A DNA stretch of 35,241 nucleotides, taken from NCBI GenBank assembly GCA_028715885.1, contig JAQUQX010000016.1:1-35241 (forward strand), read 5' to 3'. The position numbers were made by a program, and so were the translations under genes. The stretch is from Candidatus Methanoperedens sp. (GTDB lineage Archaea > Halobacteriota > Methanosarcinia > Methanosarcinales > Methanoperedenaceae). Of the stretch, positions 25,702-32,463 are shown in pieces. The notes below the pieces were generated by a model. The model was not told the origin of the DNA, searched no databases, and was given only the letters and a program-made list of their open reading frames with translations. Every line of letters starts with the position of its first letter. Within the stretch, counting starts at the first letter, position 1.

Positions 25702-26412
25702 ATGTATGGAAAAATAATCCTCCTGATAATTGTATTTTTTATATCAGGCTGCATTGACTCTAATCAGATTAGTCCTTCTGGCAAAATAAACACGTCAGCC
25801 AATGAGACTCCGGTAACGAAAGAACCTGAAGTAACAACAACTCCTTTAACAACAACTCCTGTTCCCACCCCTTTGCCTCTGGATAACAGTAGTACTACAG
25901 AAACCGCACCAAAAGTAAAACCGGATAGGTTGCTGATAGACAATATATCCGAAGATATGACCTCTTTTTATAATAAGAAATGGTACAATCTTTACATGGG
26001 AAATGAGCTTGACTGTTCCAGGATGTCTACATATTTCTGGAAATATATCAGGGATAAATACCATGTGGCTCCAAAGATAATCGTTTCCTACCAGAGACAG
26101 CATGCATGGCTGGCGCTGAAGGTCAAAGACGTGGGGAATTCCAGCTACTACAGGCACTGGAAACACAGCAACGTAGAATATTATTACCTTGAAGCTACGA
26201 TACCAAAGATTGTAGTTGATGACAACCAAAGGTTTTTGATTAACGACCAGGAATACACATCCGCTGAATTCTATAATGCCACGATATATGTTTTTGACAC
26301 ACCGCAGGAGGCGGGTGATTTCCATGCGGATTATTCAATAATTCGCGGATTTAACCAGGAATTCGTATTGAAAAAGAACGACCTTGATAAGATTGAGCTG
26401 TTTTTGAAATAG
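25702..26412 (+). CDS. Lipoprotein with a transglutaminase-like domain
   Basis: This 236-residue protein has a lipobox FFISGC (Cys17) and a Thr/Pro linker (TTTPLTTTPVPTPLPL, about 50-65). The compact domain that follows has Cys105 in LDCSRMSTYFWKYI, His134 in QHAWLALKV and Glu164 in YYLEAT. This Cys-His-acid order and spacing matches transglutaminase-like cysteine peptidases, where Asp or Glu is the third member. The assignment is inferred from motif order and is not certain. The gene lies 21 bases downstream of the DUF4349 lipoprotein, with AGGTAAT near 25689. Its stop abuts the mfnF stop (convergent). Confidence 0.66.
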   Translation: MYGKIILLIIVFFISGCIDSNQISPSGKINTSANETPVTKEPEVTTTPLTTTPVPTPLPLDNSSTTETAPKVKPDRLLIDNISEDMTSFYNKKWYNLYMGNELDCSRMSTYFWKYIRDKYHVAPKIIVSYQRQHAWLALKVKDVGNSSYYRHWKHSNVEYYYLEATIPKIVVDDNQRFLINDQEYTSAEFYNATIYVFDTPQEAGDFHADYSIIRGFNQEFVLKKNDLDKIELFLK

Positions 26413-27369
26413 CTAACACTCGCTCAAGAGCCTTGCCACCGCATATGCAGGGAATACTTTTGATATTTCCTTTCCATATTTTTCCGAGATAAGAACAACA
26501 TCAAATCCCAGTTCTTCTGCTGCCTTTTTTGCCAGGAATTCACCAAGACCGCATGCAACTATACTTCTAATGCTGTGTCTCTCTGCAACCTCACGCAAAG
26601 CCCCCACGACCGCTCTTACCTGTGTTTCCATGACCTGCTGCGCTATCAAAACCAGCTCATCGTCTCCTATCTCGGAGAGGTCTGCGCATACCACGCGCGC
26701 AAGCCTTCTTCTGGCATCGGGCAGTGATTTCCCCGCGCCGTCCGGGGTTTCGCATGTATATTCATCCTCTTGAATCATGCCCAGTACCATATAGGCGTCA
26801 GCAGTTATGGCAAATAGCTCGGAGGAGATGCGACAGGCTGCGCCGCCAAGCATGACTTTGTCAAGAATTGCAGCGATGTTTGTGCGCAAAACCCCTGTAT
26901 AAACAAGCTCGCTGTTTTTGAGGCGGTTAAAGTCTGTCCTGCCCGCGCAGGGCATGCCTTTACGTATGGGGATTATATCCGTAGTGGTTGAGCCTATATC
27001 CACGAATATGCAATCCGTATATTCCTTTCCAACAAGAAGCGCCGATGCCATCCAGTTGGCGGCTGCCAGCTCGCGTTTTTTTTCTTTTGTAAAAATCCCG
27101 CTGCTGTCAAGGAAATAAGCATCGGAAAAGGCATTGTTTACAGCGTCGATAATGTAAGAGATGCCGGAATCCTTATCCGGGAAACAGTCTGCAAGCTCGC
27201 CTGTTATCACTACTCCTGCTTTTTCAGGTCTCAGGCGCGCCGATATATCAAGGAGCAGTTCGGGCAGTTTTGTGTTTTTCCAGAGAGGAATGTAATGCAG
27301 TTCTATGAGTTTGCCGTCGCTGGATGCCACCTTGGTGTTTGCGCCGCCAATGTCGATGCCGAGAATCAT
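26413..27369 (-). CDS. mfnF: MfnF-like hydantoinase/oxoprolinase-family protein of the methanofuran pathway
   Basis: This protein of about 318 residues has an actin-like ATPase fold (MILGIDIGGANTKVAS phosphate loop, IFVDIGSTTTDIIPI second loop). The pattern is that of the H4MPT-linked C1-transfer family that includes MfnF, which joins the furan and tyramine-glutamate parts during methanofuran biosynthesis. Other family traits are AAANWMASALLVG, MLGGAACR and SIVACGLGEFLAKKAA. The frame is open further upstream to 27426, but MILGIDIGG at 27369 is the natural N-terminus. MfnF is established in methanogens; orthology here is inferred from sequence pattern. It is convergent with the transglutaminase-like gene and divergent from vapB. 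Confidence 0.84.
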   Translation of the reverse strand: MILGIDIGGANTKVASSDGKLIELHYIPLWKNTKLPELLLDISARLRPEKAGVVITGELADCFPDKDSGISYIIDAVNNAFSDAYFLDSSGIFTKEKKRELAAANWMASALLVGKEYTDCIFVDIGSTTTDIIPIRKGMPCAGRTDFNRLKNSELVYTGVLRTNIAAILDKVMLGGAACRISSELFAITADAYMVLGMIQEDEYTCETPDGAGKSLPDARRRLARVVCADLSEIGDDELVLIAQQVMETQVRAVVGALREVAERHSIRSIVACGLGEFLAKKAAEELGFDVVLISEKYGKEISKVFPAYAVARLLSEC

Positions 27370-27443
27370 GAGATATGGTTTGGTTAAGGTAGTTAAAAAG
27401 ACTTTTGAAAATGTATTCATTCTCATGGCATAACCTTTTTATT

Positions 27444-27464
27444 GTATAACGTTATACGTATAAC
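27444..27464 (+). promoter_or_regulatory. Three-heptamer operator candidate of vapBC
   Basis: GTATAAC (27444-27450), its exact inverse GTTATAC (27451-27457) and GTATAAC again (27458-27464) lie end to end, finishing one base before the antitoxin ATG. The first two form a perfect 14-base palindrome. This is the arrangement expected for an AbrB-type antitoxin that represses its own operon. Confidence 0.6.
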
Positions 27465-27465
27465 T

Positions 27466-27702
27466 ATGACCGAAGTAAAAGTCCACGACAAATACCTGAT
27501 AGTAATCCCGAAAGACGTGCGCGATGCCCTGGGAATAAAAATCGGGGAGACAGTAGAGTTTGTAATTGAGAAGGGCAAGGCTGTGCTGTATCCTCACCGT
27601 GGGAACGCAGCATCTGTAGGGCGTGTTCATGGAATCATCAGGCATAAAGGCACGATAGACGAAGGCATAGAAGAAGGGTATGCGGTTATGGGAGCAGAAT
27701 GA
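27466..27702 (+). CDS. vapB: AbrB/SpoVT-type antitoxin (VapB-like)
   Basis: This is a 78-residue swapped-hairpin AbrB DNA-binding protein. The N-terminal domain (MTEVKVHDKYLIVIPKDVRD, then IKIGETVEFVIEKGKAVLYP) binds DNA. The acidic C-terminal tail (DEGIEEGYAVMGAE) is where such antitoxins wrap their toxin. The start ATG 27466 directly follows the heptamer operator. The longer open frame from TTG 27442 would translate through the operator and is unlikely. Its last four bases overlap the toxin ATG (ATGA). Confidence 0.88.
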   Translation: MTEVKVHDKYLIVIPKDVRDALGIKIGETVEFVIEKGKAVLYPHRGNAASVGRVHGIIRHKGTIDEGIEEGYAVMGAE

Positions 27703-28109
27703 GGTACGTTGATTCCAACATATTCATCAGCAACCTTATCGGGGATAATCGGCTGGGCGAAGCTGCTAAGAAGTACCTCGAAGCCGTTGCTTCCGGAAAA
27801 GAGGCGGCGGTAACCTCTGTCCACACCATGATTGAGATATATGCTTTCCTGAAAGGCAAAAAACTATCAGAACAGAAAATAGCAGGAATATTGAATGATA
27901 TCATGTCGCACGGCGTAACCCTGCTGCCTTTTGAGCCGATATTTTTCAAGGAGGCGCTTACTATGACAAAAAAAGGCTGGAAACTGGGCGACGCTATCCA
28001 TTATGCGACGATGATGAAACATAACATAAAAGAGATTGTTACCGACGATGCTCACTTTGACGGCTTAAAAAATATAGAGAGGATAGATATCCTCAAAACC
28101 AGTTTTTAA
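27699..28109 (+). CDS. vapC: PIN-domain toxin (VapC-like)
   Basis: This is a 136-residue PIN-fold ribonuclease. The metal-binding acidic residues are Asp5 (YVDSNIFI), Glu46 (MIEIYAFL), Asp98 (LGDAIHYATM) and Asp116/117 (VTDDAHFD), a complete VapC set. VapC toxins cut tRNA or rRNA and are neutralised by the antitoxin encoded immediately upstream. The start overlaps the antitoxin stop by four bases, so production is coupled. A small membrane protein gene converges on its 3' end. Confidence 0.9.
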   Translation: MRYVDSNIFISNLIGDNRLGEAAKKYLEAVASGKEAAVTSVHTMIEIYAFLKGKKLSEQKIAGILNDIMSHGVTLLPFEPIFFKEALTMTKKGWKLGDAIHYATMMKHNIKEIVTDDAHFDGLKNIERIDILKTSF

Positions 28110-28112
28110 AAA

Positions 28113-28262
28113 TTATTTCTTATCAATCAAATAGCTGGCGGCAGCAATCACAATCAAAGATACCACGCTTATCGGTATACTTTTACCAACCGCTCCTTCC
28201 ACGCCGCCTATTATTCCAACTGCATACAGTATATAACCTGCCATTTTTGCTGTACAGCACAT
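28113..28262 (-). CDS. Small membrane protein (49 residues), unknown
   Basis: This short gene reads MCCTAKMAGYILYAVGI and then IIGGVEGAVGKSIP, a second hydrophobic run SVVSLIVIAAASYLI and DKK. Two hydrophobic segments are separated by a Gly-rich turn with one Glu and one Lys, so a two-helix hairpin in the membrane is likely. AGGTGAT on the minus strand sits three bases ahead of the ATG, a strong ribosome binding site that supports translation. The gene ends four bases from the vapC stop and starts 140 bases from the divergent radical SAM unit. I do not recognise a family. The short length means its reality rests on the ribosome binding site and clean amino-acid composition. Confidence 0.62.
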   Translation of the reverse strand: MCCTAKMAGYILYAVGIIGGVEGAVGKSIPISVVSLIVIAAASYLIDKK

Positions 28263-28402
28263 AATATCACCTGATTTGTCATGTTTATTATAACATTTAT
28301 ACCTTTCTTTTAGCCAATTTCAATCTCGAAGCTGTTTTTCACGCCGCAGGACGAATAATTTAAAAACATGTAAACTAATAGTTTGATTATCAAGTGATTT
28401 CA

Positions 28403-28567
28403 GTGGTAAAAAAAGAAACTAATCCCTATGTAACCCTCATCTGCACCCACTGCGAATTCTTCAAGGAAGACGACATCGAGCTAGAATGTGCGGCATTCAA
28501 GGTACTGAAAGAAATGCTCAATAAAGGCAGGATTACACAGGAAGAAATAAAAGATGCCTTCAAATGA
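28403..28567 (+). CDS. Small three-cysteine protein coupled to the radical SAM gene
   Basis: This 54-residue protein starts VKKETNPYVTLICTHC and has Cys14, Cys17 and Cys29 in a Cys-x2-Cys...Cys layout, then a helical, charged C-terminus (AAFKVLKEMLNKGRITQEE, then IKDAFK). The GTG at 28403 has AAGTGAT just upstream; an in-frame GTG at 28394 is the alternative and would be near-leaderless after the TATA-like AATTTAAAAACA (28357-28368). The last 14 bases overlap the radical SAM start. Possible roles are a peptide substrate (RiPP-like precursor), a small metal-binding partner or a regulator. No leader/core cleavage signal is obvious. I do not recognise a family. Confidence 0.62.
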   Translation: MVKKETNPYVTLICTHCEFFKEDDIELECAAFKVLKEMLNKGRITQEEIKDAFK

Positions 28568-29735
28568 ATTGCCTGTTCTGGCGCAGGGTTATGTCCTGAG
28601 GAAACTTGAGGCGCCTTATGTCTATAACATCCCCGAAGACCAGTTGTATGAACTGGATGACGAGGCGTTTGGATTCTTAAAAAAATGCAACGGGAGAAAT
28701 CCCCTGGCAAAACTGCTTGAAAATGCCGGAATGGACAGCCGGGAATTCCTTGAATACCTGTTAAACGAGGGTATAATCAGTATTCAGAAAGGAGCGAGGA
28801 AAATAAAAGTGAGGGAATCACCCATCCCATCCCTCCGGTATCTTCTTCTGAATATCACTGACAAATGCAATCTTGCATGCAGGCACTGCTATCTTGGAAG
28901 CCCGGGCAATACTAACATTGACCTTCACGTTTTTCAAAAGGCGGTTTCACAGTTTGAAGACATGGGAGGGCTGAAACTCATGGTCTCAGGGGGAGAACCC
29001 CTTCTTCATCCTGAATTCCGGGCTCTTATGGAAATTCTCCCCTCCTATGAACTCAGGGTTGTGCTTCTGTCCAACGGGACGTTAATCGATAAGAAAGCGG
29101 CGAAAAAACTCTCGTGTTTCGTACATGAGGTACAGGTGAGCATTGACGGCATCAACTCGCATGACCTGCTGCGCGGGAAAGGTTCTTTTGACAAAGCAAT
29201 GCATGGGATTTCCAATCTTATAGATGCCGGGGTACCGGTTTCAATCGCCACAATGGTACACAAATACAATGCGGAGGAATTCGATGGGATGCAAAAGCTT
29301 TTCTCTGACCTTGAAGTGGCTTCCTGGAGCGTGGATGTACCCTGTGTGACTGGAGAGCTTGCTGGAAATAAGGATTTTATCCTTAATATGAAAGATGCGG
29401 CGCTGTTATTGAAATACGGCTCCGGCGCCGGAGGACATGAAAGCTCAGGCGATTACACATGCGGCTCTCACCTGTGTGCCGTATCACCGGATGGTACGGT
29501 CAGCAAATGCGGGTTTTTTGCTGGTGAACCGGTCGGGGATGCCGCAGATTTGCGATCTGCATGGGCGGAAATTTGTAAAAAATATCTGTGGACTCTTGAT
29601 AAACTTGATTGCCGTGATTGCAAAGTACTACACGATTGCAGGGGAGGATGCAGGTTCAGGGCAAGACAATACAAAGGGATTTTCGCACCCGACCCTGTTT
29701 TATGCCATGTCAATGGCGTTACGGAATTCCTATGA
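28554..29735 (+). CDS. Radical SAM/SPASM protein with PqqD-like N-terminal domain
   Basis: This 393-residue enzyme has three parts. Residues 1-95 resemble a PqqD-like/RRE winged helix (YNIPEDQLYELDDEAFGFLK, then EFLEYLLNEGIIS), the module that binds precursor peptides in RiPP maturases. The radical SAM core holds Cys105-x3-Cys109-x2-Cys112 (CNLACRHC), with VSGGEPLLHPEF and LSNGTLI. The SPASM region carries Cys303, Cys308, Cys319, Cys353, Cys356, Cys362, Cys366 and Cys384, enough for two auxiliary Fe-S clusters. Such enzymes modify peptides (for example PqqE, mycofactocin MftC) or cofactors. The gene overlaps the preceding small-protein gene by 14 bases and the convergent hypothetical gene by six. 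The substrate is unknown; the neighbour is the natural candidate. Confidence 0.87.
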   Translation: MPSNELPVLAQGYVLRKLEAPYVYNIPEDQLYELDDEAFGFLKKCNGRNPLAKLLENAGMDSREFLEYLLNEGIISIQKGARKIKVRESPIPSLRYLLLNITDKCNLACRHCYLGSPGNTNIDLHVFQKAVSQFEDMGGLKLMVSGGEPLLHPEFRALMEILPSYELRVVLLSNGTLIDKKAAKKLSCFVHEVQVSIDGINSHDLLRGKGSFDKAMHGISNLIDAGVPVSIATMVHKYNAEEFDGMQKLFSDLEVASWSVDVPCVTGELAGNKDFILNMKDAALLLKYGSGAGGHESSGDYTCGSHLCAVSPDGTVSKCGFFAGEPVGDAADLRSAWAEICKKYLWTLDKLDCRDCKVLHDCRGGCRFRARQYKGIFAPDPVLCHVNGVTEFL

Positions 29736-30338
29736 TACCTTGGGAAGCGGTACTTCAGCCTCAGGAAACAACTTTTTGGTTTTCATGAACTCGCGCGCCT
29801 TCTTAATCGCAGTTGAATAGACAAACATCCATCCTTCATTAATGAAGATAGTCCCATCCCGGATGGTTTGTTTGTCCAGCGTTCCGACCCCGAACTCCAG
29901 AAGCAACTGGATAGTAGCCACACATGCGGCGGAATATTCATCCCTGTCCTTTGATTCGGTTGTAATATCATGAAGCAGCATTTTAAAAAGGCTTCTGAAT
30001 TTATTGGAGGGTATGTACTGTTTATCCCCGGTTTTTAAAAGAGCGTTGATTTCAATAAGGTCGCTTATCAGTTTGTTGATCTTGCTTTCACTCCAGTGTT
30101 CTGTAGGGGTATCCGTTGTTTCATACGCCGCCCATACATCACGCAGGATTTCTTCTATTTCGTCCTTATTTTCAATCCTTCTTATAGCATACTCGGATGA
30201 TTTTAATTCAGGTATGGTGGATATGTAAAGCCTCAAAAGATTCCTGAGTTTCTCACCGTCATTCCCTTCAACGATTTTCACTTTTTTAAGAATCTCGTAT
30301 TCAAGGTCGCTCAGGGTTACTGTCAAATCTTTTGGCAT
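29730..30338 (-). CDS. Hypothetical protein with RHH-like N-terminus
   Basis: This is a 202-residue soluble protein. The start (MPKDLTVTLSDLEYEILKKV, then GEKLRNLLRLYI) looks like a ribbon-helix-helix DNA-binding module: a short strand followed by two helices. The rest is mostly helical and charged (DIEEILRDVWAAYETTDTPT-like and LISDLIEINALLKTG), ending in PLPKVS. I do not recognise the C-terminal part. It converges on the radical SAM gene with a six-base overlap. A further minus-strand gene (V4R-like) lies 77 bases upstream, and the two may be co-transcribed. A regulatory role is inference. Confidence 0.68.
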   Translation of the reverse strand: MPKDLTVTLSDLEYEILKKVKIVEGNDGEKLRNLLRLYISTIPELKSSEYAIRRIENKDEIEEILRDVWAAYETTDTPTEHWSESKINKLISDLIEINALLKTGDKQYIPSNKFRSLFKMLLHDITTESKDRDEYSAACVATIQLLLEFGVGTLDKQTIRDGTIFINEGWMFVYSTAIKKAREFMKTKKLFPEAEVPLPKVS

Positions 30339-30415
30339 TTCACACCTTTAAAATAAAAACATGATTGGAGAGTTGGCAGCAGTCCCATCAAAGTAGAGTA
30401 TATGATTAATATAAT

Positions 30416-30793
30416 TCATTCAATCAGCTCCGCAACGAAAATACACTGGCTTCCCCCCTCAAGTATGCATTCGCCGCCTTTTTTGCAATAATACCGGGTA
30501 TCGATATGTTTTCGCGCCAATCCTCCAAAGAATCCTCTTAATATATCGCACAACGTACATTTTTTACCTTTAAAAGGCAGGTTTTTTACATGAAATGTAA
30601 CTTTTTTTTCGGATATCTCAATTGATGTTATAATGTCTTCTTTTTCAAACTCTTTTTGAATATCCTCGATTTTCAAGGTTTTAATATCCATTGCCGCCTG
30701 CTCCCCGGCTTCGAACATCAACACGGAATTTGCTGCTTCTGTTACGATATTATTGCACACATCAATATAAGATTCCAAAAATTTCCTGAACAC
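30416..30793 (-). CDS. Small V4R-like protein
   Basis: This is a 125-residue protein. The C-terminal third (ARKHIDTRYYCKKGGECILE, GGSQCIFVAELIE) matches the end of V4R (4-vinyl-reductase) domains, where a Cys or His before a short loop and a second Cys-x-Phe motif bind small hydrophobic ligands, heme or metal. An internal TLCDILRGFFGGLARKH segment adds another Cys. The N-terminal helical part (MFRKFLESYIDVCNNIVTEA) is unfamiliar. V4R domains usually act as sensors fused to or next to regulators. The ORF ends 77 bases before the RHH-like gene on the same strand, compatible with a sensor-regulator pair, which is inference. Confidence 0.6.
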   Translation of the reverse strand: MFRKFLESYIDVCNNIVTEAANSVLMFEAGEQAAMDIKTLKIEDIQKEFEKEDIITSIEISEKKVTFHVKNLPFKGKKCTLCDILRGFFGGLARKHIDTRYYCKKGGECILEGGSQCIFVAELIE

Positions 30794-30910
30794 TTATTCA
30801 CACCCTTTATTGATTTATAACAGTCGAATTGCATCCGTAATAAGCCTTTCTCTTGTGATAGGAATTATACGTGTACAGAAAATTAAGCAAAAGTGAAACC
30901 TAAGAATAAG

Positions 30911-30920
30911 TTTTAATATC
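30911..30920 (+). promoter_or_regulatory. TATA-like box of argB operon
   Basis: TTTTAATATC is centred about 27 bases before ATG 30942. No ribosome binding site lies between, so the argB transcript is probably leaderless. Confidence 0.52.
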
Positions 30921-30941
30921 CGTATCCACATTTTACCACCG

Positions 30942-31826
30942 ATGCTCAAACGTGAAAACATCTTAATCGAAGCGCTGCCCTACATCCGCGATTTCTATGA
31001 TTCAATCATGGTAATCAAGATGGGGGGACACGCCATAGTTGACCCTGGCATAATGGAGAAGATAGTGCAGGACATAGTGCTTTTAAAATTTGTGGGAATA
31101 CATCCTGTAATCGTGCACGGGGGAGGACCTGAAATCACTGACAAGATGGAACGCATGGGAAAGAAGCCTGAGTTCGTGGCAGGATTGCGCGTCACGGACG
31201 ATGAGACGCTTGAGATAGCACGGATGGTGCTGGTGGGCAATGTCAACAGCAAGATAGTGTCGCTGATAAACAAGCACGGCGGCAAAGGCATAGGTCTTTC
31301 AGGCAGCGACGGAAGGCTTATCGTGGCAAAAAAACTTGCGCCGCAGCGTGTGACGGTGGAGGGGGTCGAGAAAGAGATAGACCTTGGCTGGGTTGGCGAA
31401 ACCGAGGTCATCAATCCCGAGATAGTAATGATACTTGCAGGCAAGGGATACATACCCGTAATATCCCCTATCGCAACGGATGAAAAAGGGAACGACCTGA
31501 ACGTGAATGCAGACACTGTTGCCGGGGATATAGCAGCCGCTCTCGGAGCCAGAAAGTTAATAGCCCTTACAGACGTGCCCGGGGTTCTGCGCGACCCGAA
31601 AGACCCCAGTACCCGCATTTCCAGGATAGCGTTTGATGATATTGAAACGCTTATAGCAGACAGCATTATCAGCGGCGGAATGATACCGAAGGTCAAATCA
31701 AGCGCTGCCGCAATAGAGGGCGGCGTGGGACAGGTTCATATCATCGATGGGAGCATGCCGCATTCCCTGCTGCTTGAACTGTTTACGGATGAAGGTATTG
31801 GAACAATGATATACAGGAAAGAGTGA
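30942..31826 (+). CDS. argB: Acetylglutamate kinase
   Basis: This 294-residue enzyme phosphorylates N-acetyl-L-glutamate in arginine biosynthesis. It shows the amino-acid-kinase fold motifs: VIKMGGHAIVDPGIM, VIVHGGGPEITDKMERMG, the acetylglutamate site FVAGLRVTD, VNSKIVSLIN, NVNADTVAGDIAAALGA, LTDVPGVL and GGMIPKVKSSAAAI. Length is typical. No other arginine gene is adjacent. The membrane-protein gene starts four bases after its stop, and the ABCE1 gene follows 12 bases after that, forming an apparent operon. Confidence 0.95.
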   Translation: MLKRENILIEALPYIRDFYDSIMVIKMGGHAIVDPGIMEKIVQDIVLLKFVGIHPVIVHGGGPEITDKMERMGKKPEFVAGLRVTDDETLEIARMVLVGNVNSKIVSLINKHGGKGIGLSGSDGRLIVAKKLAPQRVTVEGVEKEIDLGWVGETEVINPEIVMILAGKGYIPVISPIATDEKGNDLNVNADTVAGDIAAALGARKLIALTDVPGVLRDPKDPSTRISRIAFDDIETLIADSIISGGMIPKVKSSAAAIEGGVGQVHIIDGSMPHSLLLELFTDEGIGTMIYRKE

Positions 31827-31830
31827 AATC

Positions 31831-32451
31831 GTGAAAGAGAACGTGGAAAAGGAAAAGAAAACTGAGACAGAACCTGTTGTTAAGAGCATTACACCGGATG
31901 AGCGAAAGCGGTTATTGATCGAGGGAATCAAAAAAACAGTGCTTCCTGCATTTATCAGCGCGGCTTTTGCGATTGCGTTTTTCATGAAATTTGGAGCTGC
32001 AAAAGAGGGAGTTTCATGGTTTTCTGTTCTTCTCCTGGTAGCCCTTCTCTCCTATTACATCCAGAGGTTTTTGTATCCTTTAGTTGGCGTCAGGGTGAAG
32101 GAATTTGAGACAAAAGACTGGTTGTATGTGGAATTCCTGACCATAATATACTTGCTGGTTATCTGGACACTCTTGATAAATATCGGAACACTGAATATAA
32201 CCGCGAGTCCTACTACAATAACTTCCGGCGTACCAAGAGATGTGATTGCCAATGTTTACAGCAACGATCAGATAATAGTCGGAGCCATGGTAAATCTGAG
32301 TGGTGCTGGTGTTAACATGAGTGCTATAACAGGAAGCGATGGTATAGCACACTTTTATAATGCAAATGCCACCAGTGCTGGAAACATAACACTGACCGCA
32401 CGGATGAAGGGTTATGGCGGCGGAAGAACGAATATAACATCCATAGAATGA
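31831..32451 (+). CDS. Membrane protein with three helices and an exported Ig-like tail
   Basis: This is a 206-residue protein with a charged cytosolic N-terminus (KENVEKEKKTETEPVV). Three transmembrane helices follow, at roughly 35-55 (TVLPAFISAAFAIAFFMKF), 62-84 and 96-121 (LTIIYLLVIWTLLINIG). The C-terminal 80 residues form a beta-rich domain with Asn-Xaa-Ser/Thr sites (NIT, NLS, NMS), resembling a carboxypeptidase-regulatory or Ig-like fold, and are likely outside the cell. GTG 31831 has GAGTGA at 31821-31826 upstream, overlapping the argB stop. I do not recognise the family; its place between argB and rli1 does not reveal its task. Confidence 0.75.
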   Translation: MKENVEKEKKTETEPVVKSITPDERKRLLIEGIKKTVLPAFISAAFAIAFFMKFGAAKEGVSWFSVLLLVALLSYYIQRFLYPLVGVRVKEFETKDWLYVEFLTIIYLLVIWTLLINIGTLNITASPTTITSGVPRDVIANVYSNDQIIVGAMVNLSGAGVNMSAITGSDGIAHFYNANATSAGNITLTARMKGYGGGRTNITSIE

Positions 32452-32463
32452 TAAGGGTGTCTA

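Noticed and set aside
27370-27426. 19-residue N-terminal extension of the MfnF-like protein
   Set aside because: The family begins at the phosphate loop MILGIDIGG, so the extra residues are probably untranslated leader.
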